A stretch of DNA of 64,000 nucleotides, taken from positions 4,960,001 to 5,024,000 of the forward strand of contig NC_059549.1 of assembly GCF_905220415.1 (NCBI RefSeq). Direction: 5' to 3'. This DNA is from Colias croceus. Its lineage: Eukaryota; Arthropoda; Insecta; Lepidoptera; Pieridae. The position numbers and the translations under genes were made by a program. Below the pieces are notes generated by a model that saw only the letters and a program-made list of their open reading frames with translations, did no database searches and had not been told where the DNA came from. This document shows positions 1 through 10,200 of the stretch, piece after piece (position 1 is the first letter of the stretch; every line of letters starts with the position of its first letter).

Positions 1-879
1 AACATTGTGTTTGAAGTACTAATTGTAAGTAACAATTGGATGATTATTTTTTTAGAAGGTACTTAGTTAGATACTTAATTTTATTTTGGTAACAAAATGA
101 TTCCAGCCAGTGGCTTCGCTCGAAATTTCTTCTATTTTGCGTGAGTCTTTTTCATTACATATTAATATAAATATGTATAATTATGATATATAAAAAATAT
201 AGACCTACTACTATATAAAGTGGTTCAAAAAAGTGTAGGAGAGTAACTTTCATGTTCACATTTATATTTTTTATAGGTAACATTTTTATTAAATTTATTA
301 TCTACAGTTCTTGGATTTTTGTAAATAAGCCACGACTTAAAACACTTAAAATATTTTGGCACGTTTTACTCGCTCTATTGAAAAAATGAAAAACGTACGT
401 TACGATACTTCGTATCAAAAGGTACCAATGTAAGTATAAAGTACCTGCATAAAATGAGTCCATAGGTAGCTAATATTTTTAGACAAAATTAATTTATTAC
501 TATAACATATTTTACACAAATAGTGTTTGTAATTGGTCATGGGCATTTAATAAAACTGTCATTAAATTTTAATCTGATAGTATCTAAATTATTTAAAACA
601 ATGTATAATCAGCTTAGTGCTATTAAATTACGGTATAATATTACCGTCTATTTATTTAACGCATAAATTATTTTGGTATTTATCATTTCATGCTTATTTA
701 CTTAGACTGAATGAATAAATTAAATAGACCAGGTACGCCATGCCAGATATAATATAAAAGTAAAAAAAAATTAAAACTAAAACTCATTCTTAAAGAAAAA
801 CTTGTTACGCACCTAACAACCAATCTTTTTCATATAATGTTGATAACAAAAAAAGAGCGTGTGTGCCGAGCACACGTGT
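1..879. other. Non-coding, AT-rich, nothing recognised
   Basis: I see no exon with splice sites and no named repeat here. If gene A (minus strand, exon 1 at 1826-1898) is intact, this stretch lies inside its first intron or further downstream in that gene. I found no JHBP exon 2 signature (a Cys pair followed by a PxDPL/F-type motif) on the minus strand. Confidence 0.5.
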
Positions 880-1004
880 CAGAAGTGAAACTTCTTTGGC
901 AAGATTCAAAGATAGCAAAATATTCGCCTTACTTGATGATGTGACGGTATTGCCATGATGCGACCTTGAAATTTTTCTCAACGCGCCTAAAGAAGTTCAA
1001 AAAG
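880..1004 (+). mobile_element. Short MITE, family with GAAGTGAAACTTCTTT ends, right end damaged
   Basis: It begins with the terminal sequence GAAGTGAAACTTCTTTGG and ends with the partial inverted copy CCTAAAGAAGTT, followed by disrupted bases. The interior shares GACGGTATTGCCAT and CTCAACGCGCC with the better copy at 10068-10200 and the inverted fragment at 20723-20830. It is non-coding and presumably moved by a transposase encoded elsewhere. Confidence 0.6.
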
Positions 1005-1047
1005 CACTAATTCTATAAATTCCATTTATTTATTTATTATCTGTCGT

Positions 1048-1136
1048 TCTTAACCCATTGAGCCCCAAGCGGCCCGATCGGTCCCAGGCACAATAGATGT
1101 TCTATTGTGTCTGTGGTTCCGGGGCCTGAGTTATGT
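1048..1136 (+). repeat. Short palindromic repeat, copy 1
   Basis: The stretch contains CCCATTGAGCCCCAAGCGG, then GGCCCGATCGGTCC, then a small hairpin CACAATAGATGTTCTATTGTG and CTGTGGTTCC. The same modules occur in the opposite orientation at 25914-26002, which defines an interspersed repeat rather than unique sequence. The origin is unknown to me. Confidence 0.55.
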
Positions 1137-1274
1137 GTTTGGCTCTCAATAAAAATAAATCATATAAAATGTGAATTGAAAATTATTGAAATGCCTTGTA
1201 TAATGTACTAGCTGTGACGCGCGGTTTCACCCGCGTGGCTCCGCTCCTGTTGGTCTTAGCGTGATAATATATTA

Positions 1275-1487
1275 TCTACACTAATATTATAAAGAGGAAA
1301 ACGTTGTTTGTTTGTTTGATTGTAATGAATAGGCTCATAAACTACTGGACCGATTTTAAAAATTCTTTCACCATTCGAAAGCTACATTATCCACGATTAA
1401 TATAGGATAGGTTTTATCCCGGAAATTCCACAGGAACGGGAACTATGCGAGTTTTTCTTTGAAACCGCGGGCGGAGCCGTCCGCTAG
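1275..1487 (+). mobile_element. Non-autonomous Helitron (Lepidoptera Lep1-like)
   Basis: The element starts with TC (TCTACACTAATATTATAAAG) and ends with a GC-rich hairpin (GCGGGCGGAGCCGTCCGC) followed by CTAG. It sits between A and T without a target duplication. These are the classic Helitron hallmarks. The interior carries ACTGGACCGATTTTAAAAAT, shared with the truncated copies at 14404 and 32146. A fragment of a related 3' end (TAGCTGTGACGCGCGG) lies in reverse orientation at 1208-1262. No protein is encoded. Confidence 0.75.
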
Positions 1488-1825
1488 TAGCCTATGTTAT
1501 TTTATAATATTATATGCGTATGATAGATAATTTAAAATAATCCTGAGGGAAAATACCGGTAAAACAATTATTAAATGTAATGAAATACTCTGAGGGAGCA
1601 ATATTAGAATTGTTTCAAATTTCACAGATTACATCTGTGCGAAAGCTATACATTATTAAAATTATTTATAAGCGTGGGATGTTTGGTCAATTTAAGCGTT
1701 CATCACGAGATTAATAAATAATAAATTTAACATTTTGTTCCTACAGTATAAGTTTATTAAACTATGAGTTTACAAAATATAATTTATTATGATTACTATG
1801 AACAAAATATAAAAAGTTCACTTAC

Positions 1826-1898
1826 GTGCCAACTTTGCGTGGCCCGAACCGCAGAGAGCCAGGACACACAGAACAACATATTCGAATCGCAGTATCAT
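1826..1898 (-). CDS. JHBP-family gene A, exon 1 only (signal peptide)
   Basis: On the minus strand an ATG at 1898 opens 24 codons, beginning MILRFEYVVLCVLALCGSG, that form a typical secretory signal peptide. The exon ends with codons for HAKLA plus one base (C) and a strong donor GTAAGT at 1825. This ending (LA, then C, phase 1) matches exon 1 of gene B at 26294-26369, where the split codon becomes Pro at the start of the JHBP domain. The remaining exons would lie to the left of the window. A TATA box and initiator lie at the expected distance upstream. Assignment to the JHBP/takeout family (secreted carriers of hydrophobic ligands) rests on this similarity and on position in the cluster, since no domain residues are visible here. 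Confidence 0.65.
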
Positions 1899-1927
1899 GA
1901 TTACGAAATTTTATTTTAGTGTGGAAT

Positions 1928-1963
1928 CACTGCACTGGTCGAGAGAGGAATAAATGCTTTATA
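1928..1963 (-). promoter_or_regulatory. Core promoter of gene A (TATA box plus initiator)
   Basis: On the minus strand TATAAA lies at 1963-1958, and initiator-like CAGTG motifs at 1937-1933 and 1932-1928 follow at about 27 and 32 bases. The presumed start codon is at 1898, giving a short 5' UTR of about 30-40 bases. Confidence 0.5.
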
Positions 1964-2655
1964 TCATCTAACTTAATACGATATGCCGGACCTTCAGGCT
2001 GACATTGTAGTCAACCGGTTGCCGCTTTAGTGGATATCACCGCTCGAATATAATTTTTTTTTTTCATAATTTTTTAATTACGTTGCCGTTGTTGTTTTGG
2101 TTAATTTGATTATGTTTTTGCATTGATATTGGAGTAGAATTTGAATTTATTGTAATTAGAACGCAGCTAATTTGTTTATGTAAGGCGGTTTTCATCGCTT
2201 TGATATGACATGTTTGATGTTGAATGAACGTAATTTGTACAAAACTACCCTCAAATTTTTAATATTTCTAACCATGTTGTCAAACTAGTAAACTGCATTT
2301 AATTAAAATATAACGAGTAAACATTTTTGTTCTTTGTTGGTTGAGCGATTTATTTAGACGATTTTGTAGGCGAGGTGGTGTTACATATTTGTTACTAAGT
2401 ATCCAATAAGGTTATTAACAAAATCTAATCGCAACGCTACGACAAGAAAGTATCTTACTGGAAGTGAAGAATAACATATTGGAAAAAAGTGGATAAATTT
2501 CGTACATTCAATGAGAACCAATACATAACAGGTGATTGTGCTCTCTTTTTTACTGGTTAGAACTTCAGATGATGTATGATATTTATCATGATCATTTCAT
2601 CATATTGTTCAATCCATTGGCATAGATACAAATCTATTTCTATAGGGTTTGTCAT

Positions 2656-2854
2656 ACTAACTTTCCATGCGCGGATTCGCCGAGATAGTCAAAGAAAAAC
2701 CCGCATAGTTCCCGTTCCCGTGGGATTTCCGGGATAATAGCTATAGGTATTCTATATCTGTGATTATGTTATGTGTATGTGTATGATTTTGGCATGAAAA
2801 AGGTACAGTTAGAAAGACAGATTTACTTTCGCAGTTATAATAATATTAGTAGGA
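2656..2854 (-). mobile_element. Degenerate Helitron, reverse orientation
   Basis: Read on the minus strand it starts TCCTACTAATATTATTATAA and contains GCGAAAGTAAATCTGTC and the CCCGGAAATCCCACGGGAAC block near the 3' end. It ends with a decayed hairpin and GTTAG instead of CTAG. It is the same family as 40585-40818 and 35987-36128. Confidence 0.6.
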
Positions 2855-3261
2855 ATTTCATTACACTTTCATTAATCTGTGACTGTGAATTAGCACTAAC
2901 CTTAACCGCTAAGCATCTATACTGTATTATTACAATGTAATATTCATGATATTGATTACATGTATTATATTTCTAAACTGAAAAGACTTGGATACTAAGG
3001 TAAAATTGTAGGTAAGACAAACATTGTATAAATACTTTGTTGATTATCAGACTTCTGTCCCTTAATCACCTTGCTCGTGTAGAATAGCAATATTAAAGAA
3101 TAGCTGCGTCGCGCGGTTTCACCCGCAGACGAGCCCGCGTGCAAAATCAAGTGTTTCCATAGCTCATGTGTTATTCTAATGTATTACCTATATTCCCGTA
3201 AGGTTTCATCCCAATCCGCCTAGTAACAAACATCCATCCATGCATACTTACATCATCATCA

Positions 3262-3443
3262 TCACTACATAGTATAAAACAAAGTCGCTTTCTCTGTCCC
3301 TATGTCCCTTTGTATGCTTAAACCTTTAAAACTACGCAACGGATTTTGATGCGGTTTTTTTTAAATAGAGTGATTCAAGAGGAAGGTTTTAGTATATAAT
3401 TTATTAGGTTTTAGACCAAGCGAAGCCGAGAGCGGTGAGCTAG
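3262..3443 (+). mobile_element. Helitron, second subfamily (TCACTACATAGTATAAAAC)
   Basis: It begins TCACTACATAGTATAAAAC after an A and ends GCGGTGAGCTAG before a T. Interior phrases ACTACGCAACGGATTTTGAT and TAATTTATTAGGTTTTAGAC are shared with 23810-23995 and, inverted, 33229-33408. A degraded 3' end of yet another copy is visible at 3104-3150. Confidence 0.7.
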
Positions 3444-4469
3444 TACTTGATATGTAGCATAACACCTGATAGCTTCAGCAGGTAATTTGTAATGTTTCAA
3501 TTAACAGAAGTCACATTGAAATTTCACAAGAGATACTCAATTAAGGTATATTACAAGTAAGACTTTAATTATTCCATTCAGAACTCATTGACTACATTAG
3601 AATCCTACTTCGGATTTGTTTGTTCCTATGTTGGTCCCATTGATTGATAGGATATGAAGTTCAAATTTTTATGTGCATACACATATTATGTAAGTAGATT
3701 GTTGGTACATACTTACATGACATCAATTAGATATAAATAGGTTTAACTATAGCTATAACCAAAGGTGATTATTATTTTAGGATTTTTAAAACTACGCGAC
3801 AGATTTATTTAATAAAAATAGAGTGCAAGAAGAATATTTTACTCATTAATTTACCTATTTAATATATTAAACTTATGATACAGACCTTTAAGAGCTTAAA
3901 ATGCTCAATTTCATTTAAAAATTTCGATAATATACCTCATATATACTCAATTATAAGTATAACTAATTGCTATATTTAAAATCAATCTACATTTCTCATA
4001 CATTCCAATAAAATTAAAATAGCACAACCAAAAACAGAAAAAACGTAATCAAGACCAAATATCCTTGATATTTGAATTGTTATTTATTAATAAAAAATTA
4101 ATTACAGTTTACTTAGTATGAGTTGAGATCACTTCAAAACGGAATTTTATTAAGGTTAATTTTATGTGATGATAATATTATTATCTCGATATTACGAAAA
4201 AAAAAATTCAAGTATGTTATCTTAAATTTATGACACTTCTGTTTAAAAATTGAAGTGTAGGTAATCTCCCCCGAATTGCTCATGAAAAGTTGAGTTTGAG
4301 TTTAAGTTTATGCAAATCTTTTTCCTTGTGCACATATTAATATTATACTAATCGATAAATATCATAACCATTTTATATTTAAAATATTTTCCGAAGGATC
4401 TAGATTCTAGGTACATTTTTGTTGTTTATTTAAATACTATCCTATTTTGAATTATTAATTGGACAACTT
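3444..4469. other. Non-coding spacer, nothing recognised
   Basis: AT-rich sequence with no coding potential or named repeat that I can identify. It leads up to the insertion site of the nested LINE composite. Confidence 0.5.
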
Positions 4470-4985
4470 CTAAAATCAAGTTATCTCTTTTTTTTTTTTT
4501 TTAACGTTGGGAAATGCTTTTACGCATCCCCCTCGGCAGTTTTACTGTCCAAGGGGGTATGTGGGACTCGCTGCGAAGCCATACCCACTAAAACCTACCT
4601 AAAACTTTTTTCGGTCGGGTACCTTTCTTGTGTCAATACGTATTGAGAAACGCTCCGTCGAACATAATTAATTTAAAAAGTAATAAGTGTAAATATTGTG
4701 TTAAATCCGTGTTCATCACAAAGGACTTACCTTCAGTGTATCACTATCTAAAAAGTTTTAATAATTCACAGTGGTAAACACAAACTTAAGCTACAAATTG
4801 TGTTGAATGCTGACTTTTCTCGAATACCCACAAGTTGAGAACATAATATTATCAACCGGGAGCATTTATTAGTGTGCTTTTTTACAAAAATCGGTAAAAC
4901 ACCGAAGTATTGGAGCATTTATTACTGTGCTACTTTGACTTTTGATTTTTTTTTTTATTACTTTTATTTTTCAACTTAAATTTAC

Positions 4986-6053
4986 ATGATGGTGGCCTGC
5001 TCAGCGTGTAATGTGAATATTTTAGTAACCCAAAAAAGAATTAAATGCACCAATGGAAACTGCCATCACCTATATCATCAGGATTGTGTCAAGTTTAATG
5101 AAACAACTGGTGTACGTTCAAAATGGGTGTGCCCTGTCTGCGTGGCTTCCAGACCCAAGGTGGGAGACAACTCCAATACCCCCGTTCACGGCAAGGTTCC
5201 TAGAGATTTGATGACAACGCCAGTAAGCTCCGTGCCGACGACCTCAGACAATGACACGGTGATATTAGAAATTCGCAAGCTCCGTGATGAAATGAATTCA
5301 AAATTCGAAAATCAAGAAAAATGTCTTAATAAATATAACTCCACGCTTATCAAAGTCCAACAAGACTTAAAGGATCTTGGCTCTCAATTTTCTTTAATAC
5401 GAGAAGAATTGGATGAAGCCATAAAATCAATAAAATTTTTATCAGACGCACACGACGACCAAATAAAAATAAATGAACACACTGAAAGTTCTCTTTCGAA
5501 AATTCTTGACGAGAACTCATTTCTCAGGTCTGAATTAAATTTATTAAATACAAAAATGGCTCAGCTAGAACAATCCAGTAGAGACAACAATTTGGAAATT
5601 CAATGTGTCCCTGAACAACGAAATGAAAATCTTCTTAACATTATAAACAAAATAGCAAGCACAGTTAAATATGATCTAAAAGACACTTACATCGCGGGTT
5701 TCCACAGAGTGGCTAAGCTAGATTCTGAATCAAAACGCCCACGCAATATTATACTGAAAATGAACAACCAACGTACCCGAGATGATTTCCTAGCCGCCAT
5801 AAAAACCTTTAACCGCCAAAACGGAGAGAAATTAAACACATCTCTTATTGGCCTTGCTGGTGCTAAGTCACCAATATTCATCTCGGAACATCTCAGCCCT
5901 GCCAATAAACAACTTCACGCTGCCACTAGACTTGCTGCTAAAGAAAAGAAATACGACTTCATTTGGATAAGGAATGCCCGCATTTTTATTCGTAAGGATA
6001 TCAAATCAGAAGCAAAGTGGGTAAAAAATTTAGATTTTCTGAAAACCTTGTAA
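4986..6053 (+). CDS. LINE ORF1: PHD finger plus coiled-coil plus FP-like RNA-binding protein
   Basis: This 355-residue protein opens with MMVACSACNVNI. Residues about 5-52 form a PHD-type zinc finger: Cys-X2-Cys, CTNGNC, HLYHQDC, then KWVCPVC. Residues about 85-200 are rich in heptad-spaced Leu, Ile and Lys/Glu and look like a long coiled coil. Residues about 200-350 contain LEIQCVPEQRNENL and the GFHRVAK stretch typical of the FP-like domain common in insect LINE ORF1 proteins. Such proteins bind element RNA and help target-primed reverse transcription. No frameshift or internal stop is present. Either of the two adjacent Met codons (4986 or 4989) could start it. Confidence 0.85.
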   Translation: MMVACSACNVNILVTQKRIKCTNGNCHHLYHQDCVKFNETTGVRSKWVCPVCVASRPKVGDNSNTPVHGKVPRDLMTTPVSSVPTTSDNDTVILEIRKLRDEMNSKFENQEKCLNKYNSTLIKVQQDLKDLGSQFSLIREELDEAIKSIKFLSDAHDDQIKINEHTESSLSKILDENSFLRSELNLLNTKMAQLEQSSRDNNLEIQCVPEQRNENLLNIINKIASTVKYDLKDTYIAGFHRVAKLDSESKRPRNIILKMNNQRTRDDFLAAIKTFNRQNGEKLNTSLIGLAGAKSPIFISEHLSPANKQLHAATRLAAKEKKYDFIWIRNARIFIRKDIKSEAKWVKNLDFLKTL

Positions 6054-6066
6054 ACTTTAGCAATAA

Positions 6067-8997
6067 CTTAATATTTATAAATGTTTTCTTTTAACTGTAT
6101 TTATTTTAAAATTCACTCTCAAATGTTATTACCAAAATGTACGAGGCCTCAGAACCAAAACCGAAGAATTTTATAAGTCTATATTGTTAAATAACTACGA
6201 TGTAATAATTTTAACCGAAACGTGGCTTAACAGTAGTGTATTTGACCATGAACTTTTTGACCAACGTTATAATGTTTTCAGACGAGATAGATCGTCAACT
6301 TCTTCTAGTGAGCATAAACGAGATGGAGGTGGTGTCTTAGTTGCAGTAAATAACCGTTTTCGTGTTATAAGAAATTTCAATTGGGAATCAGCATGCGAAG
6401 ACCTTTGGCTTTCATTAAAAATTAATAATAGCTTTTTAATACACATATGCGCTGTTTACATACCTTCACCTGTTAATTCGTCGTACCTCGAAACATTTTT
6501 AAATAATACTACTCAAATCATACATAATGACGTGAACTCTCAGCGCTCTTCCACTTTTCTGATAGGTGATTTTAATCTATGGGAATTAGTTTGGCAACGC
6601 GATCGTGATTTAAACTACCTAACAACGTCTTCCAATTGTAGTTCACTCAGTACATATTTCCTCGATTCCCTTGCATTTAACAATTTACAACAATGCAATG
6701 CTGTCGCGAATTCAAATGACCGTATTCTCGATTTAGTTTTAGCCAGCGAGCCGTCGCATGTCAACGTCTATAACGCTGATTTACCTTTAGTTTCGATCGA
6801 TGCGCATCATCCCGCTCTTAAAATTATTATAGAAAATCCTTCTCAACGTCATTTTAAACCAAATAGCGACATTGTTTTATATGATTTTTATAAGTGCAAT
6901 TATGAAGTCATAAATTTCGAACTGGAACAAGTTGACTGGACTTCCCAATGGATAAACGCCTCCAACGTTGACGAAATGGTCACAACTTTCTATGATATTG
7001 TATTAAATATTATTAAAAGTAATACTCCAGTACGCAAACTACGCAATGAAAAATATCCAACATGGTTTAGTCGCCCCTTAATAAAATCTCTTAAAGAAAA
7101 AGCTAAGTTTCATTCAAAATACCTAAAATATGGGAATCTCAGAGACAAGCTCCAGTTTGATTTGCTTCGAAGGCGATGTAAGGACATGCTAGACCACTGC
7201 TACTCAGAATTTAAAAATCACGCGGCTGATCATTTACGTCATCGTCCTAAGCACTTTTGGAAATTCTTTAAGGATAAAATGAGCAACTGCACAAATTTAC
7301 CACATGAAATGGTTTTTAATAATACGGTTGTTAAAGGTGGTCAAGAAATATGTAATGCTTTCTCAGATTTTTTTCAATCAGTATATTCTTATTCATCGAA
7401 TTCAACGTCTTTTTCCATAAATATGCATGATGCAGATACAGACAGTGGTGTCGCCCCTTTTAGCACGTTGGTAATATCTGAAAAAGAAGTGTTAAATCGC
7501 TTAAAACTCTTAGATGCCAATAAAGGCCCAGGACCCGATGCAATACCACCAATATTCTATAAAAATTGTGCCAAAGGCCTATACATACCACTTACTCTAA
7601 TCTTTAACGAATCATTAAAATTAAGCTTCTTCCCATCTACTTGGAAACTCGCACACTTAACTCCGATTCACAAAGCAGGCTCATTAAACGAAATTGCCCA
7701 ATACCGACCTATCTCGATTCTAAGTACACCTGGAAAAGTTCTAGAAGACATAGTAAATACTAAACTTTTGGCCCACATTAAATGTAAAATTGATCAAAAC
7801 CAACACGGGTTTCTGCCCCGTAAATCAACAAACACAAATCTTGTAGGTTATGTATCTGATATAGCTGAAGCTCTTGATAAGAATCTCGAGGTGCATGCTG
7901 TGTACACCGATTTCAGAAAGGCGTTCGACTTAGTAAATCATGATCTTCTATTACATAAGCTCTCAAATATGGGGATACACGGATCCTTATTAAGATGGTG
8001 CGAGTCATATTTACGCAACCGCTCCCAGCTTGTCTCAATCCGAGGTTTTAAATCCACCCCCTATACTATTCCATCGGGAATACCGCAGGGCTCCCATCTC
8101 GGTCCTCTCTTCTTTTTAATCTTTGTTAACGACCTCCCGCGTGTAATACAATCCAACTATAGAATGTACGCTAATGATTTAAAAGTTTATAGAACGATTA
8201 AGGATAAAACAGATGTTAACATACTTCAATCAGATCTTAATAATATACAAAAATGGTGTACAAATAATCACATGTGCTTAAATATTAATAAATGCTATCA
8301 CATAACATTTTCTAGAAAGAAAATTCGAACACCTGTTACTTACCAAATCAATAATTTACCACTCACGGAAGTGAGCTTTATCCGTGACCTAGGCGTTATC
8401 ATGGATAGTTCTTTAAGTTTTAGAATCCATTACGATCATATTGTCAAAAAAGCTTCACAATTATCGGGCTTCGTCACGAGACAAATGAGATTCCTGAAAC
8501 AACCTCAACTTACCATTTTAATTTATAGCACCCTCGTTCGTGGAATACTAGAGTATTGTTCAGCTGTCTGGAGCCCTAGTTACCAAGTCCATTCCGATAG
8601 AATTGAAAGAGTCCAGAAACGTTTTTTGTACCATCTTAGTTACTCAGACCATAAATGTAGGGTTTTAACTTCCTATGACCAGCGTCTGTCGTACTTTAAC
8701 TTGAGTGGTTTACATACACGCAGGAAAGTAGCGGATATATTATTTCTTTATAAGGTTCTACATGGGGAAGCAGATTGTTCTGATGTCTTGGAGCGCATTT
8801 GTCTCTCAATTCCGCGTATCACTACTCGTTTACATAACAGATTATGTTTTCTGCCACCTTTAAGTAAAACTAATCTTGGTCAACATGCACCTCTGTTTCG
8901 AATGTGCACCTATGCAAATAGTATCCGATCAGAAATAGATATATTTAGTGGTTCTCTGGTCTCAATTAGGAATAAATTATTAAATTTAATCAAATAA
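6067..8997 (+). CDS. LINE ORF2: endonuclease and reverse transcriptase (YADD box mutated to YAND)
   Basis: The open frame runs from just after the stop at 6064 to 8997. The first LINE motif is YYQNVRGLRTK at about 6127-6159, upstream of any in-frame ATG. The endonuclease shows the Asn of QNVRG, the Glu of LTETWLN, GDFN and a DAHHP motif. The reverse transcriptase shows GPGPDAIPP, YRPISIL, YTDFRKAFD, GIPQGSHLGPL and the motif C region MYANDLKVY at about 8164-8190. Motif C is normally YADD; here the codon AAT replaces GAT, so one catalytic Asp is Asn. The C-terminal region continues with EYCSAVWSP, typical of this clade. No ATG precedes the endonuclease in frame (an ATG in another frame lies at 6081), so initiation may be by read-through or reinitiation, or the start is lost. 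The copy is probably dead because of the active-site change. Confidence 0.85.
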   Translation, partial: LNIYKCFLLTVFILKFTLKCYYQNVRGLRTKTEEFYKSILLNNYDVIILTETWLNSSVFDHELFDQRYNVFRRDRSSTSSSEHKRDGGGVLVAVNNRFRVIRNFNWESACEDLWLSLKINNSFLIHICAVYIPSPVNSSYLETFLNNTTQIIHNDVNSQRSSTFLIGDFNLWELVWQRDRDLNYLTTSSNCSSLSTYFLDSLAFNNLQQCNAVANSNDRILDLVLASEPSHVNVYNADLPLVSIDAHHPALKIIIENPSQRHFKPNSDIVLYDFYKCNYEVINFELEQVDWTSQWINASNVDEMVTTFYDIVLNIIKSNTPVRKLRNEKYPTWFSRPLIKSLKEKAKFHSKYLKYGNLRDKLQFDLLRRRCKDMLDHCYSEFKNHAADHLRHRPKHFWKFFKDKMSNCTNLPHEMVFNNTVVKGGQEICNAFSDFFQSVYSYSSNSTSFSINMHDADTDSGVAPFSTLVISEKEVLNRLKLLDANKGPGPDAIPPIFYKNCAKGLYIPLTLIFNESLKLSFFPSTWKLAHLTPIHKAGSLNEIAQYRPISILSTPGKVLEDIVNTKLLAHIKCKIDQNQHGFLPRKSTNTNLVGYVSDIAEALDKNLEVHAVYTDFRKAFDLVNHDLLLHKLSNMGIHGSLLRWCESYLRNRSQLVSIRGFKSTPYTIPSGIPQGSHLGPLFFLIFVNDLPRVIQSNYRMYANDLKVYRTIKDKTDVNILQSDLNNIQKWCTNNHMCLNINKCYHITFSRKKIRTPVTYQINNLPLTEVSFIRDLGVIMDSSLSFRIHYDHIVKKASQLSGFVTRQMRFLKQPQLTILIYSTLVRGILEYCSAVWSPSYQVHSDRIERVQKRFLYHLSYSDHKCRVLTSYDQRLSYFNLSGLHTRRKVADILFLYKVLHGEADCSDVLERICLSIPRITTRLHNRLCFLPPLSKTNLGQHAPLFRMCTYANSIRSEIDIFSGSLVSIRNKLLNLIK

Positions 8998-9159
8998 ATA
9001 CATAGTTATCATAATTATTGTTACATAGATAAGGTATCCAATTAAAATTTGTAAATTTGCATGCTGTGTCTACATCCAGAAGGTTATAAATCAACTGCAT
9101 GATAGTACATAATTAATAGAATAAATCAGAAACATTTTTGTAACCAGTTTTGTAGACCA

Positions 9160-9195
<36 letters not shown>

Positions 9196-9458
9196 CAACG
9201 GTGGCCGTCTATCACCCTGAACGACGGGGGTTAACAGCCAGGCCTTATACCCCCGCCGTCTATGTGGCGACTGCCGCGTCTTGGCGACCCTCCGAGGCCC
9301 GGGAGCGTATAATGGGCGCCGATATTAGACAATATCGCCGTTCCATTCCGGACCTATCCACCTTACGTCACGGGGGGATCCGGTTTCCTTGCCGTGAGCA
9401 TAGCTGTAGTATGCGCGTATCTACGGAAACCTCCCCCCGGCCTTTTCTCTAGGGTGTT

Positions 9459-9790
9459 TTACGGCTGGCGCTGGTCATATAGACGCCTGCGCCTGCCGGC
9501 TCTGCGTCGTCGCAGAGGATCCGCTCCTGGGTCGTTTTCCCGGGCCCTCTCTGCGTCCTCCTTTCTCTTCATTACCGTCGCACAGAAAGTGGCGACGATC
9601 TTCCATGCGCGGTCACCGTCGGAGGAGACCATGGTCTCTACAAGAGTCTGCAGAGTCACCTGGGAGTTTGCTCCCAGTAGGCTCCGGAGGGATCCACGTT
9701 CGTCTGTCCAAGCTGGACAGTCTGCAAGGGTGTGTAAAGCCGAATCTTGTAGGCTGCTACAATGATGGCAGGCGGGAGCCGGCTCACGGC
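9459..9790 (-). pseudogene. R1-clade LINE ORF2, C-terminal fragment
   Basis: The minus-strand frame contains CHHCSSLQDSALHTLADCPAW, the CCHC-type zinc knuckle found near the end of R1-clade ORF2, followed by a basic, Glu/Arg-rich tail ending at the stop at 9459. The upstream part (endonuclease, RT) is missing because the copy is 5'-truncated at the outer target duplication. GC content is far higher than in the surroundings. A 3' UTR piece of the same element is at 4503-4595, beyond the inserted LINE. Confidence 0.75.
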
Positions 9791-9809
9791 CTAAAATCAA
9801 GTTATCTCT

Positions 9810-10067
9810 AAGCTAGATAGCTGTGGAGCAACTTGATGTGGGCACCAAGGAATATAAATAACAATTCCTAAGTCTGGTTTTCGCCACTTAGTCAGTTGCT
9901 AGACAAACAGCGATCTCCCAGTAGCATTTATTAATTATTATATTAACCAAGTTTAAAGGCAGATCATCATAAATACCACCACATGTTCGCTTACGAGCTG
10001 ACGAGATCGTGGTCAAGTCGTTCGTCGTTCCCAGCTGTATATTGTATAGAGCATATTATATTGTGTC
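9810..10067 (+). other. Spacer with promoter-like motifs, function unknown
   Basis: Directly after the LINE target duplication the sequence has ATATAAATAA at about 9851-9860 and TTAGTCAGTTGC about 35 bases later, resembling a TATA box and an arthropod initiator on the plus strand. The only ATG downstream (9982) opens a short frame without recognisable similarity. It could be an old LTR or a lost promoter. I cannot support a gene. Confidence 0.25.
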
Positions 10068-10200
10068 AGAAGTGAAACTTCTTTGGCAAGATTCAAAGAT
10101 ACCAAAATCGTCACCTTAGTTCATGACGTGACGGTATTGCCATAACGCGACGTGACTTTAAAATTTTACTCTCAACGCGCCTAAAGAAGTTTCACTTCAA
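10068..10200 (+). mobile_element. MITE with GAAGTGAAACTTCTTT terminal inverted repeats
   Basis: Best copy of the family: left end GAAGTGAAACTTCTTTGGC, right end GCCTAAAGAAGTTTCACTTC, which are inverted complements with one or two mismatches. About 133 bp long and non-coding. Related copies are at 880-1004 and 20723-20830. Confidence 0.75.

Larger units (their letters stand above)
4596..9190 (+). mobile_element. Nearly full-length non-LTR retrotransposon (CR1/Jockey group), nested
   Basis: This two-ORF LINE has a GC-poor 5' UTR (4596-4985), ORF1 (4986-6053), a 67 bp inter-ORF spacer by stop-to-next-domain reading, ORF2 ending at 8997, a short 3' UTR and a poly(A) run at about 9162-9193. ORF1 combines a PHD finger with an FP-like domain, and ORF2 combines an apurinic-type endonuclease with reverse transcriptase. 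This pattern fits CR1/Jockey-superfamily elements of insects. I cannot fix the family by eye. Both reading frames are uninterrupted, so the insertion is young, but see the active-site change noted for ORF2. Confidence 0.85.
4470..9809 (-). mobile_element. 5'-truncated R1-clade LINE (minus), split by another LINE, with 18-19 bp target duplication
   Basis: The sequence CTAAAATCAAGTTATCTCT occurs at 4470-4488 and again at 9791-9809, flanking everything between. Directly inside the left copy is a T-run (about 4488-4502), which is the poly(A) tail of a minus-strand retrotransposon, followed by its 3' UTR (4503-4595). The rest of this element resumes at about 9191 and runs to 9790, where a C-terminal ORF2 fragment is readable on the minus strand. 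Joining the two parts reads through GTTGGGTTTTAGTGGG, so a plus-strand LINE (4596-9190) interrupted it. The short repeat AAAACC on both sides (4590-4595 and about 9190-9195) is the likely inner target duplication. Confidence 0.8.

Noticed and set aside
9201..9811. Plus-strand frames opposite the R1-clade fragment
   Set aside because: They are shadows of the minus-strand ORF2 end, which has the real zinc-knuckle motif.
9810..10067. Possible solo LTR or gene start after the LINE
   Set aside because: TATA-like and initiator-like motifs are present, but no second LTR, TG/CA boundary with target duplication, or coding exon could be shown.
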